A DNA stretch of 64,000 nucleotides from Loxodes magnus (taxonomy: Eukaryota; Ciliophora; Karyorelictea; Loxodida; Loxodidae): positions 992,001-1,056,000 of the forward strand of contig CAMPDV010000008.1 in the NCBI GenBank assembly GCA_946699065.1, in the 5' to 3' direction. Of the stretch, positions 24,480-37,869 are shown piece after piece (within the stretch, counting starts at the first letter, position 1; the number at the start of each line of letters is the position of its first letter). The notes under the pieces are model-generated. The model did not search any database and had not been told where the DNA came from. It saw nothing but the letters and a program-made list of their open reading frames with translations. The position numbers and the translations under genes are program-made.

Positions 24480-25170
24480 GATCTTTACTGTTCATTATCA
24501 CACTATGCAAATGTTTTGCTTTATTTTAATTAATTCCTATTATTCCAAATTCTACTACTTGAAAATTTTATCTTAGAAAATTTAATATAGCATAAATATA
24601 TCTAAAGCTGATCTTGTCACTGATAAATCGTATTAATTTCCTTCGCTTTTAGCCCAATAAGACATTATATACTTCTTATTTTATCACTAGAAAATATATA
24701 AGCTCCACTATTGCAAATTATTTTGGAGACATATAAACTCCTACTGAAGTGAAATCTTGACTATAAATCTTTATACTTGTAAAACTAAAAATTCCCAAAA
24801 ATTATTTATTCCTGCAAATTGTTTAAACATAAGTTTTTGCTTAGTTTTGCTTAAAATTGACTATTATTTTTCATATCATTCATAACTTCTTTTCAGATTC
24901 TTTCCTACAATTTAATATTTCCCTAATTTCTTTATAATTATTCTTATTAATTTCCTAGAAAATCTATTGACTACTCACTCCTTTATAACTTTCTTTTTAT
25001 TAATCAGATATTCATAATATGATCCTAATTTATCATTCACATCAATGCTTTCTATGCTACATAATGCTTTATATATCATTTCTTTATTCTTTTAAAAATT
25101 TCTATCTTTTGAAGTATTTAAAAAGAAAGGCAATGATTCGCAAGTGTTAAAACTATTTTTTAAAGTAATT
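24480..25170 (-). pseudogene. decayed copy of the secreted-protein gene at 9125-9979
   Basis: Same order and spacing of blocks as the intact gene. Shared blocks include GCTTTATTTTAATT, CTACTACTTGAA, TCACTAGAAAATATATAA against TCACTGGAAAATATATAA, and CCTACTGAAGTGAA. Homology covers almost the whole gene. The start codon is lost: the intact gene has CATTTTATAAAC on the plus strand, whereas this copy has TTTTTAAAGTAAT. Many substitutions and small indels have accumulated, and the copy is more AT-rich than the original. I read it as a duplicated gene that no longer encodes the protein. Confidence 0.7.
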
Positions 25171-26186
25171 TCTCTTTCTATTCCTTATACAACTTAATAA
25201 CTATTTTCTATAAGCTAAGCTAGAATAAAATAATAATGTTTTGCTTTAATATATTTTTATATTTTAAGCTATTCTTTAGATTTATATATTCTTACATATA
25301 AATTACCTTATTTTTTATATAAGGATCTTCATTGATTTTACATCATAATTCCGTTAATTTTAATTTGCTAAGTTTAAAAGATAATCTATGTTTAAATAAA
25401 GTTTAATATCCTGCTGTCTAATCTAAATTGAATAACTATTGACTTATATTAATTAGCAAATATTGTGGTTTTATTTTTTTTGTAATGTTCTCTGTAATGA
25501 AGATTTTATGCTTTTCTTGCTTTTAAAAATTATTCTTGTGTATTTTTAACTGTTTAACTCTTATAATTATTGACTACTTATCTTTGTAGCTATTCCTACT
25601 GATTTTCCTAATTTTAGATTAGGACTTGTTGTATACTCGCTTTAGTTTTGAAATTTCTTTAACATTAAAGCTTAATAACCTTATGCTTAGTACAATTTTT
25701 TGTAAAGTATATAGAAAAATAGTACATTAAAATAAAAGTTGATATTTTTGGCCTTCTACTACCTTAATATGGATTTCTAATTATACAGCTATATAATATT
25801 TTTAATTATATAAGAGATTTAAATAGTTAGGCAAAGTAAGCTCTTTAACTATAAATCAAAAATATTAAAATCTATCTCTAACAAGTTTCTTTATTAGCTC
25901 TCTTTTCTACTTTCGTATTATTTAGCTTTAAGAGTTTGCTATTCTAATGAATCTTCAGCTAAGTATAGCCACAGAATGTTAGAAGTCTATTTCTATTTGC
26001 TTTTATATTTCTTGCCTTAACTAAAATAATGATATTAATAGCCTTTATCATGTGCATACTTGGATATTATCCTTCTTAGTAGTTGAATATAATTTTCATA
26101 GGTGTTTGTAATAATGAAAGTGAGTATGTTTAATAGTAGCAAATGAATAGTTTAAGGATTTTAATTTAACTTTTAAGAATTTAATA
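25171..26186. other. AT-rich spacer upstream of the giant golgin
   Basis: No gene seen. T-rich on the plus strand until about 26100. Confidence 0.4.
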
Positions 26187-29100
26187 ATGTCACGAAACTA
26201 CAATTCATCTTAACGTTAACCTAGATCTGCTAATCTTCAAGTTCCTCACTCAACTCCTCCTGAGGTTAAGACATTAAGATAATCTTCTATTTAGAAATCA
26301 AATAAGTAAAATATGCAGAAGCCTAGCTTTTTCAATCAGTAACGACCTCACTCTACAGCTAAGTTGAGATTACCAGAGTAAAACTCCTTCATTAACGAAT
26401 CCCCTCTTTATAGTCAGATATATTCGCTTAATCAAAACAAGATGTACAAAACCCATTAGTCGTTTACGACTTCTCCATAAATAAATCAAAGTTAAGATTT
26501 TTCTAGATTAGAAATATCAGACCTTAAAGAAGAGCTAGTTAGAAAAAGCAACAGAATATAGCAACTTCTTAGCAACAGTGAAAAGAGAATGTAAGCTAGA
26601 TCCATTTCTCCTCAAACTAAATTCACCCAAAAAACTCCAACAAGTGTAGCTAACTTTTCTAAAGATCAAAATGTAACTCCTTCTAAAAACTTAGATTAAG
26701 GATAAGAAATCAAAGAGCTAATAGCAGTTAAATTTTAGGAGCTTGAGAAACTGAAGAAGCAGAGCAAGGGAAATTTAAAGTAGAGTTCATAAGACTTCAA
26801 GATATAATTTGAAATAGAGAAGAAGAAGTTTGATAATATAACCAGCAAATTGTAGCAGAAAGTTAATAATATATAAAGCTAAACCTCTCTATCCCATAAA
26901 CCATCTACTTAGTCCCACTCTTCTACTTCATAGTAACTTATTTAATATATCAAATAAAGTCCTCAGTTCGCTGAGAAAATTAAGCAGCGAGAAAAAATTC
27001 AGAGTCCTGAGCTCAGAAGGACATTCTAGAAATGCATGGAGCAAGAAAAGAATATGTTGGCTAAAAATTAAAGCTCAGAGAAAGATTTGTACACTAAAGA
27101 GAAGGAAGACCAAGTAAGTTTTAGGAATGGCAAATTTGTAAACACTATCGATAACTAAGAAGCCTTTAAGGTAAATTTGTTAAATGTTTAAAAGCAAAAT
27201 ACTAAATTCAATAGTGAAAATGATGGCTTTCAAAGCTAATTTGAAAACTTCTCTATTGAAAACAATCAGCTATGAGAGGAAATTAATTAACTGAATGACA
27301 AAAGTGAGAAGAACAACAGAGAAATTATCTTATTAAGAGATGAATTATTTAGGGAAAAGTAATAAACCACAGCTCTTAAAGTAGAAAACTAAGTTCTAAA
27401 ACAAGATAAATTGCTTTTGCAAGAATAGCTGGAATACCAAAAAACTATGGAAGCTAACATTTCCATGACATAAACACCAAATAAGAAACAGATGGAAGAA
27501 AAAAGAAGGGCAGAGCATTTTAAAGAACTTACTGAACAGTTAAAATTTTAATTAGAAGAGGCTTAGTTAGAGAACAGTCACTTATAAGGTGAAATAAACA
27601 AACTAATAGTTCAGAATTCAAAAAGCAAGTAAGAAAAAGAAGCTTTAATAGACAAAATGGAAAGCTTTTAAGTATAAAATGAAGAATTGTAAAGTTAAAT
27701 AGATGATCTTTAGGAATTAAATGTTCAATTGTAAGATAAACAAAGAAAGTCTGAAGTTGAATTAAAGCAGTTATAAAGGTCTTGGAAAATAGAGTAGAAA
27801 TCCTTGCTATAGCAGATATAGAGTTTGCAAGAAGAAAATGAAAAGATAATAACTGCAAATACTGATTTAGAATATGCTAACATAGAACTAAAAGGTTAAG
27901 TATAGTCAAAGGTAAAAGAAATGGTTAAATAGGCAGAACTGAAACTAGAAAAATAGTTAGCCTTAATAAATCTGCGTCTTGAAGAAAAGGAGTAAAACTT
28001 AGAAAAACTTAATTCTTTACTTAAGCAAAAGCTTTAATATGACTTATAATCATTAATGGAGATTCAAGAATAGATAGTAACTGAAGAAATTGAAACAAAC
28101 TAAATTAAGAGTCCTCACCAGAAGTTACAAACCTATGAACAAGAAATAGATAGAATGAATCAAGAAAAAGAGAAATTGGAGTATATGTTGTAGTAAAGCT
28201 AAGAATATCATACTAACAAAATTAAGGATCTAGAAACTGATATTTAGGTCATTTCTCAGGAGAAGAACTCTTTAGTGATAGAAATTTAAAAGAAACAAGA
28301 ACAAAACAGCTAATATCAAAGTTAGATAGCATAACTTAAGTAATAATAATTCTAGAAAGATTAGCAAAACGAAAAAATCTAAAAAGATATGAAAAACCTA
28401 AAAGAAGCATTAGGTGAGTAAGTAGAGCTTAATAAGTAAATACAAGAAGAAAATATCCTTTTGCAAAGTGATATTACTAGCATTAAATAGGAGTTAATAA
28501 CAGAACAACTCAAGGAAAATGAGTCAATACAAAATTTAGAAAGCAAGCTAGAAGTTTTAACTGAATAACACTAAAGCTTACTTAATGAACTCTCGTTAGC
28601 AACTTTATAACTACCTGAAGCTTAAGAAATGGTATGAGATATACTTTAGGAAAAACACTTTTTGCAGTAAAAATAAAAAAATCAAACCGAAATCTAGAGT
28701 GAAACTGAATTAAAACTTTAAAATAAAAGTAAGGAAAGTTAAAAAATAAGCTTTGAAAGCTTAATGTAAGAAAACAGTTAATTGAAAAAGGATAAGCAAG
28801 AACTAAAAAATCAACTAATTTAAATAAATTAGCAACAAGAATAAAAAATCTCCAGTTTAATTAGTTCTAACAAAAAGACTCAATCATATGAGCTTTAAAT
28901 CTAAGAACAGCAAAACTAGCAAGAAGTTTCATCTTTGAAAGGATAATTAGAATAACTAGAAGAATTGAACAGTAATCTAGAAAACTAATTTAATTCAGCA
29001 AACGAAGAGTTATAACTGTAAAAAAATAAGGATGAAAAAGCCAAAAAATAGCTTTAGTAATAAATATAAACGTTTTAGGATAAAATTCAGAAACTGGAAC

Positions 29101-32100
29101 TAGAAATTAAGATAAAGGAATAATAAATTTCTTAATAAAGAGATGAAAGTGAAGAACTTCAGCAGAAGATTTAGTAAGTATTAGAAGAAAACAAGAGATT
29201 GCAAGCATAAATTCTGAATATGACTTAAAAACTAAAAGAATAAGAAAAGAAAGCAAAAGAGTTGTAACTAAAATTAGATGATGCTTTGGTATCATAGTCA
29301 AATGAAGAAATTATTTAAACTCTTGAAAGCTAGAAGTAAGAACTCCGAATTGAAATTGAAAATATTTAGAATTAGCTAAATTAATAAAATTAAAAGATTA
29401 GCATTTAAAATGATTAGTTGGAATAGTATAAGAAGACTATAAATCAATTGAACTAAAAAATCTATCAAAAGCAAGATGAAACTGAGAATTTTAAATTAAA
29501 GCTGGAAAGTATTAATCAGCAGCATTCTTAGGTTAGTATGGAGCTTGAACTAACTAAATAAGGAATATTAAGCTTAGAAGAGGATAATCAATTTTTAAAA
29601 GAAACTATTGGAAAATAGTCTTAAGAAATATAAAAAATCACTGAATAATCTAATAAAAAGAATTAGAAAATTAGTGAACAGGAAAGTGCTTCTAACAAGC
29701 AAACTACAGAAATTTATCAGCTCTAGTAATAAATAAAAAAAAAGGATGCAGAAATAGGAAAATTAGAAAAAAAGCTTAAAGATTCTTAGCTAAATGAAGA
29801 GTAAAAGCATAATTAGTCAGGCGAACTTAAAAAACAGCTTTAGACTTCAAAGTAAACAATAAGTGACTTAGAGCAGGAAATTTCATCTCTGCAAATACAA
29901 ATTAAAGATCTATCTAACGAAAACATCAAGTTAAGAAATGAAAGTTTATAACTACAAAATCAAATTGAAGAGTCTAAATAGTAGGCTTATGATCTACAAA
30001 GTTAGATACAAAAATAAAAGAACGAAAATAACAAAATATAATAAAGTTCAGATTTGCTAAAAACATAATACGCCCAACTTAAATTAGTAGCTGAATAGCA
30101 TGATAGTACCATGCTAGAATAGTAGAAAAAATATAGTGAACTACAGATTTAAAATATGGAAATCTAAAACCAACTGTCAGAGCAGAATTAAATCTATATT
30201 GATATTTCATCTAAATTCGAACATTTACAAGCTTTAAATTAAAAACTGCAAAGCTAAATAGATGATTAACAAGAAGCTAAGATGAATTCTGATAATGAGT
30301 TGCAAAAGATATAAAAGCAGCTAAGTAGTAAAAAGTAAGCTTTAAGCAACCTTACTTAATAGAATGAATGACTTGAAAAAGAAAATGAAAGAATTAACAA
30401 AGAAGTATAGTAAATCAAGCTGCAGTCTGATAATTCCTAATAAACACTCTAAAATCTTAAAAATTAAGTTTAGACTCTCGAATAAGAAAATTAGGATATA
30501 GTATAGAGTAACAAACAACTTAACGAAACTATTTCAACTTTAAAGTTGGATGACAGTAAGAAAATGTTTAAGTCGTAAATAGAAAATTTGCAAGCAAATA
30601 TGGCAGAAATTCAAGAAACACATAAAAAGCAAATTAGCGAACTAAATTAGAAAAACTTAAACTTGTAGAATTAAATCTAAGTTATGCAAAAGCAAAGTTA
30701 AGAAACTCAAAAGGATGAAGCATAATAAACAGCAGATCTCAACAAATAAATAAACTAGTTACAGATTCAAAATACAGATCTATCTGAACAATTAAAGGAA
30801 AAACAAAATTAGCTTGTTCTGAAATAAAATCAAATGCATGAATTATAGAATTAAAAAAGAGAGTTAGAATTCTAAATCCAACTTAGTAGTTAAAATAAGA
30901 AGTAATAAGAGGAAAGTAGTAAAAAATTAGAGTCTTAGGTTAAAGATTAGAAGTAAAATATGCAAAACTATGAAAACAAACAAATAGAATTAGTAAATGA
31001 AATTAAGAAACTTTAAAGCTACAACAAGTTGTAAGAAAGTATGGTGGAAAATAGCTAAGAGAATATTAGGACTTTAGAAGAAAATTGTAAAATAAAGAAT
31101 GAAGCCTGTGAAAAGCTCGGAACTGAAATTTAAAAATTGTAGGGACTTGATAAGGCAAACAAGTAGAGAATTGCTGAGCTTGAAGCTTAGCTTAAGGAAA
31201 ATAATCATTCAGCTCAGGAACTTTAAAAATCTAAGAGTATCTTTGAAGCATAAATTCTCAATTTATAGCAAGAAAATGAGAGCATAGTTAAGAAAAATGA
31301 AGAGCTCACAAGTAAAAATTAAGCTCTTCTATTGTAACAAAACGAAACTAAAGATAAGATAAAAGAACTAAATGAAGAGATCTAAGAAAAATAGAGTAAA
31401 ATTGAGGTATTAGAAAAAAGCAATCAATCATTCAAATAGCTTAATGAGGCCTTAGAACTGCAAAACTAAAAATCAGATTAAAAAATTAGATCATCAATAG
31501 AAGCAAAAGAAAGCTTAATAAGTTCCTTACAAGAAGAACTAATATAATAAAAACAAGAACTAAACTAGGAGATACAAAGTCTTAATAAAAATATATAACA
31601 AGCTTCATAAGAAAAATAAGAAACAGAAAACAAATTAAGAAAATTAATGCTAGAGAACGAAAGCTATTAAAACTTAATTCAAACACTACAAAAAAAGCAA
31701 ACTTAATAAAGTTAAGAATATATTTTAATATAAGAGAAAAAGAAATTAGAGAGTGATATATAAGAACTAACTACTTAAAATAGTGACTTTAAATAGTAAA
31801 TTAAGTAAATGCTATAGGAAAAGGAAAAACTATAGAAAGAATTTAGTGAGCTAAAAAAATAATAAGAAATTAAGCCATTACAAATTCAAAAGGAATAAAA
31901 GCAGCTAAAGGAAATAAATATTAACGAAGAAGAATTTAAAGCTATTAAAACTTTAAACGAAAGACTTTAATAAGAAGTAAAAGTCTATTAAGATCAAGTA
32001 AAGGAGAATGAAAGAGTGAACGAAGATCTGAAGTAAAAATTAGATTAAAGTACCTTCAATATAGAAAAGCTAAAAGATCAGATTAAATAACTTTACACTT

Positions 32101-35100
32101 AGAACTAATAAGTGATTTCATAAAATTAATTGATATCCTAGCAAATGAAATTAAATTCTTCTACGACTCCTTACTAATCCTCACCTTAAAAAGTATAGCA
32201 ATCTAATTAAAGTTCAGGAAATTAACTAGAAGATCTTTAGAACTAACTGATAATAGCATAAGGAGTAAAATAAGAACTTTAGTAGTAATTATAAACAGCA
32301 ATTGAGAAATATAACACTGAAAAGTTCAAGTAAGACTAGTTCTAAAAGAAAACGGATAAGTATACAGATAAAATCCAAGTACTCGAAAATGAAAATAAAG
32401 ATCTCATTAAATTAAATTCAGATGCTGGAACTTTTAAATTCAAACTTGAGTAGTAAATAGCATAAATGTAGTAAAAACTATAATAAAAAGAAAACATTAT
32501 ATAGAACTAGTAAGACAAACTCAATGAGTTATAGGAAGAGCTTGAAGATTGCAAGCATAAAATTGAGGAAAATTAGATTGAAGAGACTAAAAAAAGTACT
32601 AAGTTCAATATTTAAAAATAGAAAGAATAAATAGAAGAAAACTATAGTAATTATGAACTTGAAGAGGAGCTGAACAATGCTTAGTCTATAATCTAAACTC
32701 TACAGAGCTAAAACAATATCTTAAGAGATGATTTAACTTAGAAAGAAGAGGAGAACTATGCGCTATAATAAGATCTTAATTACTACCAGGAAGAAGTAGA
32801 AGCTTTAAAGTAACAACTTGATAACTTGCAAGTAAAAGATGATAATAAACTGAGATTAATGCTTAAAGAGTCCTAAGATTAGTACCGATCTGCCGTTAGC
32901 TAAATAGACGAAATTTAACAAGAAAAATAAAACCTAGAAGGTTATATACAAGAACTATAAGAATAAATAAGAAATCAAAAAACTGAAGGAGAAAGTGAAG
33001 AAGATCCTAGATAAATTTTAGTTGAATGCTCTAAGCTGAGAGAAGAAAACGATTCACTAAAGAGAGGTTTGAAATAATAGTTGAAAGAAAATGTCACTCA
33101 TGAAAATAGCATTCTCTAACTCTAATAAGCAGTAATGTCTAAAGAGTAAATAAATCCTTAATTCTTTAACGAATATAACAAATTAAGATAGACAAATAAA
33201 GAGTTTGAGCTAAAGTTACTAGAACTCTAGGACTAGAAGCAAAGAGTTCATGAACTGATGAATTATATCTAATAGCTGCATTAAATTTTGAATTTATAAA
33301 AAGAAGAAGATGAAGATATTGGCTTTTTGGCTTAACTAGAGATCATGCTCAAGGACATCGTAAAAAAATGCAGTAAAATGGTAAATCTAAACGAAAAACT
33401 AGAAATAATGACTAAAGACTCTTTTAGTGGAAGTTTATCAGGAAGAGTAAAGTAACTAGTAGTTGCATATAATTAAAATAGCATTTAGCATAAAAAGATA
33501 AATATTTAAGATGAAAAAGAAAACAAAAGTAAGAAGTAAGATTAAAGTTTCGAAAATTTATAGAGAATGTATAATCAACTACAGCTAGATAATTAACTAC
33601 TATAAAAAGAGCTTTAAGAAGCTTAAGAAGATCTTAAAGAATTTAACTAGCTCATTTCATCCAAACCAGAAAAAGAGTAAAAAGAACGATCTTAAATTGC
33701 AGATCTTAAACTTGAAATTTACGAATTAAACAGTCAGCTCAAACAGAAAGAAGAGTAAATAAAAATGCTAAATGAAGATTTGCTGAGAATAGAAATTAAA
33801 AAAGAGCAGATGGAAGAAATGGTCTAATTACTTCAAGAGCATGTTAAAATTAGAAAAGATCTAGAATAGAATGTAATTTAACTAGAGATAAACCTAAAGG
33901 AGGAAAAGTAAGCTTTCTTGGATTTGGAGCATTCATTATAGCAAAAAACTCACCAAATAGAAAAATTAATCGATGAAAAAGAAGAAATTTAGAATAAACT
34001 AAACTATATGAAATCTCAAACTCCAAGATCTTAACTAAAAGAAGAATTAGAAAAAATGAGTACCCATTGCTTGAAACTCTAAAAAGAACTCAAAAAGCAG
34101 GAAATAATTTAGAAGCAAAACTAGGAGATAAAGTAAATGAATAAAATGCTTGAAGAAAAAGCTAAGTTTTTGCTTGCTTAACTTAAAGAAAAAGATTTAG
34201 CTACATCAACAGAATTTCAAGAACTCTCAGAAGCTCATAAAAATGATAAGGAGAAATTTACTGATATTATTAAAGAAGCTGAAAATTAAATTTAAGGCTT
34301 AACAGATTTAAAGGAAGACTTGAGCGAATAATTGTCATTTTTAAAGTAACAGTATGATAATGATAGTTACACTTAGCAAACCAATCTTAAAAACTAATAA
34401 GAGTAGCTCATTATTCTTCAGAAAGAGAACGAAGAACTTAAAGAAAAGCTTAAAGAGCTTAGTTTTCAGCCTTCTAAAAAGTAACAAGCCAATAAAAATG
34501 AATAGCAAAAGAAAATTCAAAAAAAAGAGAAATTTAACCCATCCTAAAAAAGCATAATTGAAAAAGCTCAATTCTAAAATACTTTTGGAAAGCCTATTCC
34601 CTAAATAGGTGAATAGAATCTGTTTGATCTATCAAGTGATGAATTCAATGAATTTTCTCCAAAAGACGAAAATTAGTTTGAGGAATCATTTCAAGAAAGT
34701 ATCAATAAAGTGAATTCCGATAAGTCAGAGCAAGTGTTGTAGATATGTAAAAGAGTTAAGCATGAAGATACTATCTGGTGTTTGGTAAAATTGGAAGATA
34801 AAAGATATGATTGGTGAATTTAATAAGATCTGATAGCCTTTGAGAGTTAAAAAGGAAATGAAGTCAGGCCATCAGATATTATTATAATAGAAGACTAACT
34901 TGCAAAAGAACTTAAGGAGATTAAAGACTTCCTACGGAATTTGGTATATAGCTTTACAAAAGACGAAATCAAAGAAGATAAAAACCTATTGAATAAGTTG
35001 TAAAGTTTAGTATAATAATTGGCTTAGCAGACTTCTTAAAAGATTCCATGAAATAGTTTCAGAATTAATTATTAATCCAGTAAAAATGCCTCAGTCTAAA

Positions 35101-35825
35101 CTAGCTAAGATATAATATCAGCAAGATCTGATAATCAAGCAATTGCAAATACACTAGCAGCAATGATAGGAAAGGGATTAACAGAGAGAATGGAGGAAAC
35201 CTCGTTTGACGTAGGATCACATAATAGTAATGATCTCAATCAATAAGATCAAAGTATATTTGAAGCTAGCTCATATGATAACTCTTAGTAAATAGATAAG
35301 CAAGAAGAAATCCAGCCAAAAATATAAGAAAGGTAATTAAAGCCTGATTAACTAAAAAATGTTTTTACATAGACTTAAATAGCCACTTATGAAGAGAAAG
35401 ATTAAATGGACAGTCCAAATATGCAGCATAACGAATAAGTATATAAGTTGCTAGCTAAGAATAAAAAATTAAAGTAAGAGCTAGAAAAATCAGAATAAGA
35501 GCAGTAGCTAACTTAAAATCAGGTATGTTTTGAATATAGTTGAAATTAGTAACAGAGGAAATGAAAGAACTAGATAGAAAATATTAAAGAGTAAAAATGT
35601 AAAATGAATCCCAATCCATGGAACATTTAAAAGAAGTTTTCAATAAATTAGTTAAATTTATTCCTCCTTTGTAAGCTTATTTAACATTTCAGATCCAAAG
35701 AAATTGAAACTCTAATTTAGTTAATACTTTCCATGCTATATTATTCTCCTTCTGAAAAGCAAGAAATTGAAAACGAAAGAAAAACGAATATTAAAAGCAA
35801 AAAGAAACAACTATTTAAATTGTGA
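26187..35825 (+). CDS. giant coiled-coil golgin with C-terminal GRIP domain
   Basis: 3212 residues in one uninterrupted exon; start and TGA are exactly in phase. The first ~330 residues are Ser/Gln/Pro-rich and disordered. From there to about residue 2810 the protein is almost continuous coiled coil, rich in Q, E, K and L. A Trp-rich island near 2858-2885 (HEDTIWCLVKLEDKRYDWW) interrupts it. The C-terminus (about 3153-3195) reads LNLFLLCKLIQHF...IETLIQLILSMLYYSPSEKQEI and aligns without gaps to GRIP domains (golgin-245: EFEYLRKVLFEYM...). GRIP domains bind Arl1-GTP on the trans-Golgi, and the long coil tethers vesicles; both roles are inferred. The conserved GRIP Tyr is Phe here. Trp codons include in-frame TGA (for example 27273). 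Gln-coding TAA/TAG are very frequent. Confidence 0.8.
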
Positions 35826-37869
35826 TCTGAAATATTATATTAAACATTGCTTAAAATTATTCTACTTTATTTCCTTATATAGCTATTATCAAATATCCAT
35901 ATTAATAATTACGTACAATCAAAGAATATGTAAATACTATATTGAAGTCTGCTTCTATTTTATTTATCTTAGTTAAAAGTATTGCTTATATTCTACTATT
36001 TTCCAAGTATCGATTGGTGTTTGAGTATCTTACACTAAAGAAGCTATTTAAGTTTGACTCTAAAGTGATGCAATAAATAAAGTTAATTATCCTAAATATA
36101 TAAAGAAACATGAATTCTCCTTTTAAATTAATCAAGAGAGTCAAAGATTACTGATAATATCAAAGAGAAGAACATAAAATAGATATAATAGCTATCTTAC
36201 ATTCTGCTAATTTATTGATTAATATCTAGTTTGTTTATGCTAGTTAGCAATATATTAAATAGTTTAGATACCTATTTTTATTATTATCTAGTTAAATTGG
36301 TAAGAACAAATATCTATTCACGAATATTAACTTGAATTGGGTCTTTATTTTCTTGTCTTTGCAAATGAAAAATATTTAATAATTCAATTAATAACTAGGA
36401 AATCATTTTAAAAACTTAAATTTAAATTCCAAGAAAGTAGTTTAAAATATGCAATTTGAAATTATAATAGAATAATAGAGAACATCTATTAGGTGATAAT
36501 CCTTCACTAAGCTTCTAATCTAATCATATTAAAGTATTAAATCAAAACTAATTTTTTCCATATAATTGTTTTAATTAAAAGATAGAGATTTTTCTTATTA
36601 TATTTATATATGCAATTTAGTTTCTAATTTAATCGCTTTGCTACTGAAATCATTAGATTTAATAATGTTATTAAGAAATCATGTTATATCATTCTTTGAA
36701 TAATACTAATAAGCTTTTAATTCTGTGTTTTACATTAAAAATTAGGAATAATATAATTAATAAGGTATTGCTTTGAGCTTTACTTATTTAAAATGAAAAT
36801 TCTGGTTAGTTAACTAAATATTTGGTGTATTCTTGGCCTACTATATGTTTAATTTCTATTATTTTTTCTTTTTAAAATTAGGATAATTTGATTTAAAGTG
36901 TCAAAAGTATTTTATTGGATGTATTAAACAACATATTGAGCTATTCTTGAAAGCCTAGCAAAGTTTTAAGAGTAACACATCCTTTTGTTTCTTACTTTTT
37001 TTACATTCATTTATATAGAATATTGCTTAATAAACTTAAAGATTACTAAAAACAAATAAAAAATCACAGTTGAATAAATAAATCTCTATAAGTTATTTAA
37101 CACTTAATGCCCTTATAAGGAAATAAATAATATTCCTTATTCTTAAATTGCAGTTGCTTTCTATTTAATTTATTCTAACTTTACTTTGTGACTATAATGA
37201 TGCTACTAAGTCTAAGGTATTCATTATAAAGTATATTTTATATTGCTTTCCAATAATATTAATCTTAATTAATCCTTTATTTCATTTTACATCTGATTTT
37301 TCTGAAACCACAATTAAAATAGTGATTTGATACCTATCTGATTACAATAACTATGATCAAAGCTGTATTTCACTTATGTATGGATAATATAATAATTAAT
37401 CGTTTAATGTTAATCTTTATTCATTTTATTTACAGAGTAAGCAAAAGGGTAGAAATTGATTATATACATTTTAAATAAAATAATATCGTATAAATAATAG
37501 CATCACTCTCTATTACTTAGGACTAAGACTTTTATTTACTATTCAACTTTTATTATTTATATCAAAACTCTTAATTCAATTAATTTGTCAAAGCTATAAG
37601 GCTAAAATTTCTTTACTTTCTGCAAATATAACTTAGCTATTTAGAATTGGGACGGAAGTTTAATAAGCTAAGACTTTAAATTAATATCAATAAAGTTACT
37701 TTTTTCTTATTTCCTTCACTTAATCAACTATTTTATAATTTTAATATTTATTTTACTTCATTAACTAGCAACATATCAGTTTACTGTTGCTCAATTAATC
37801 AAGTAAATAATATAGGTATAATGGTATAATAAAAGGGATATATATAATTATAAAGCAAGCATTTTAAGC
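35826..37869. other. AT-rich convergent intergenic region
   Basis: Lies between the 3' ends of the golgin (+) and CDPK (-). No gene, RNA or repeat recognised over about 2 kb. Confidence 0.4.
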
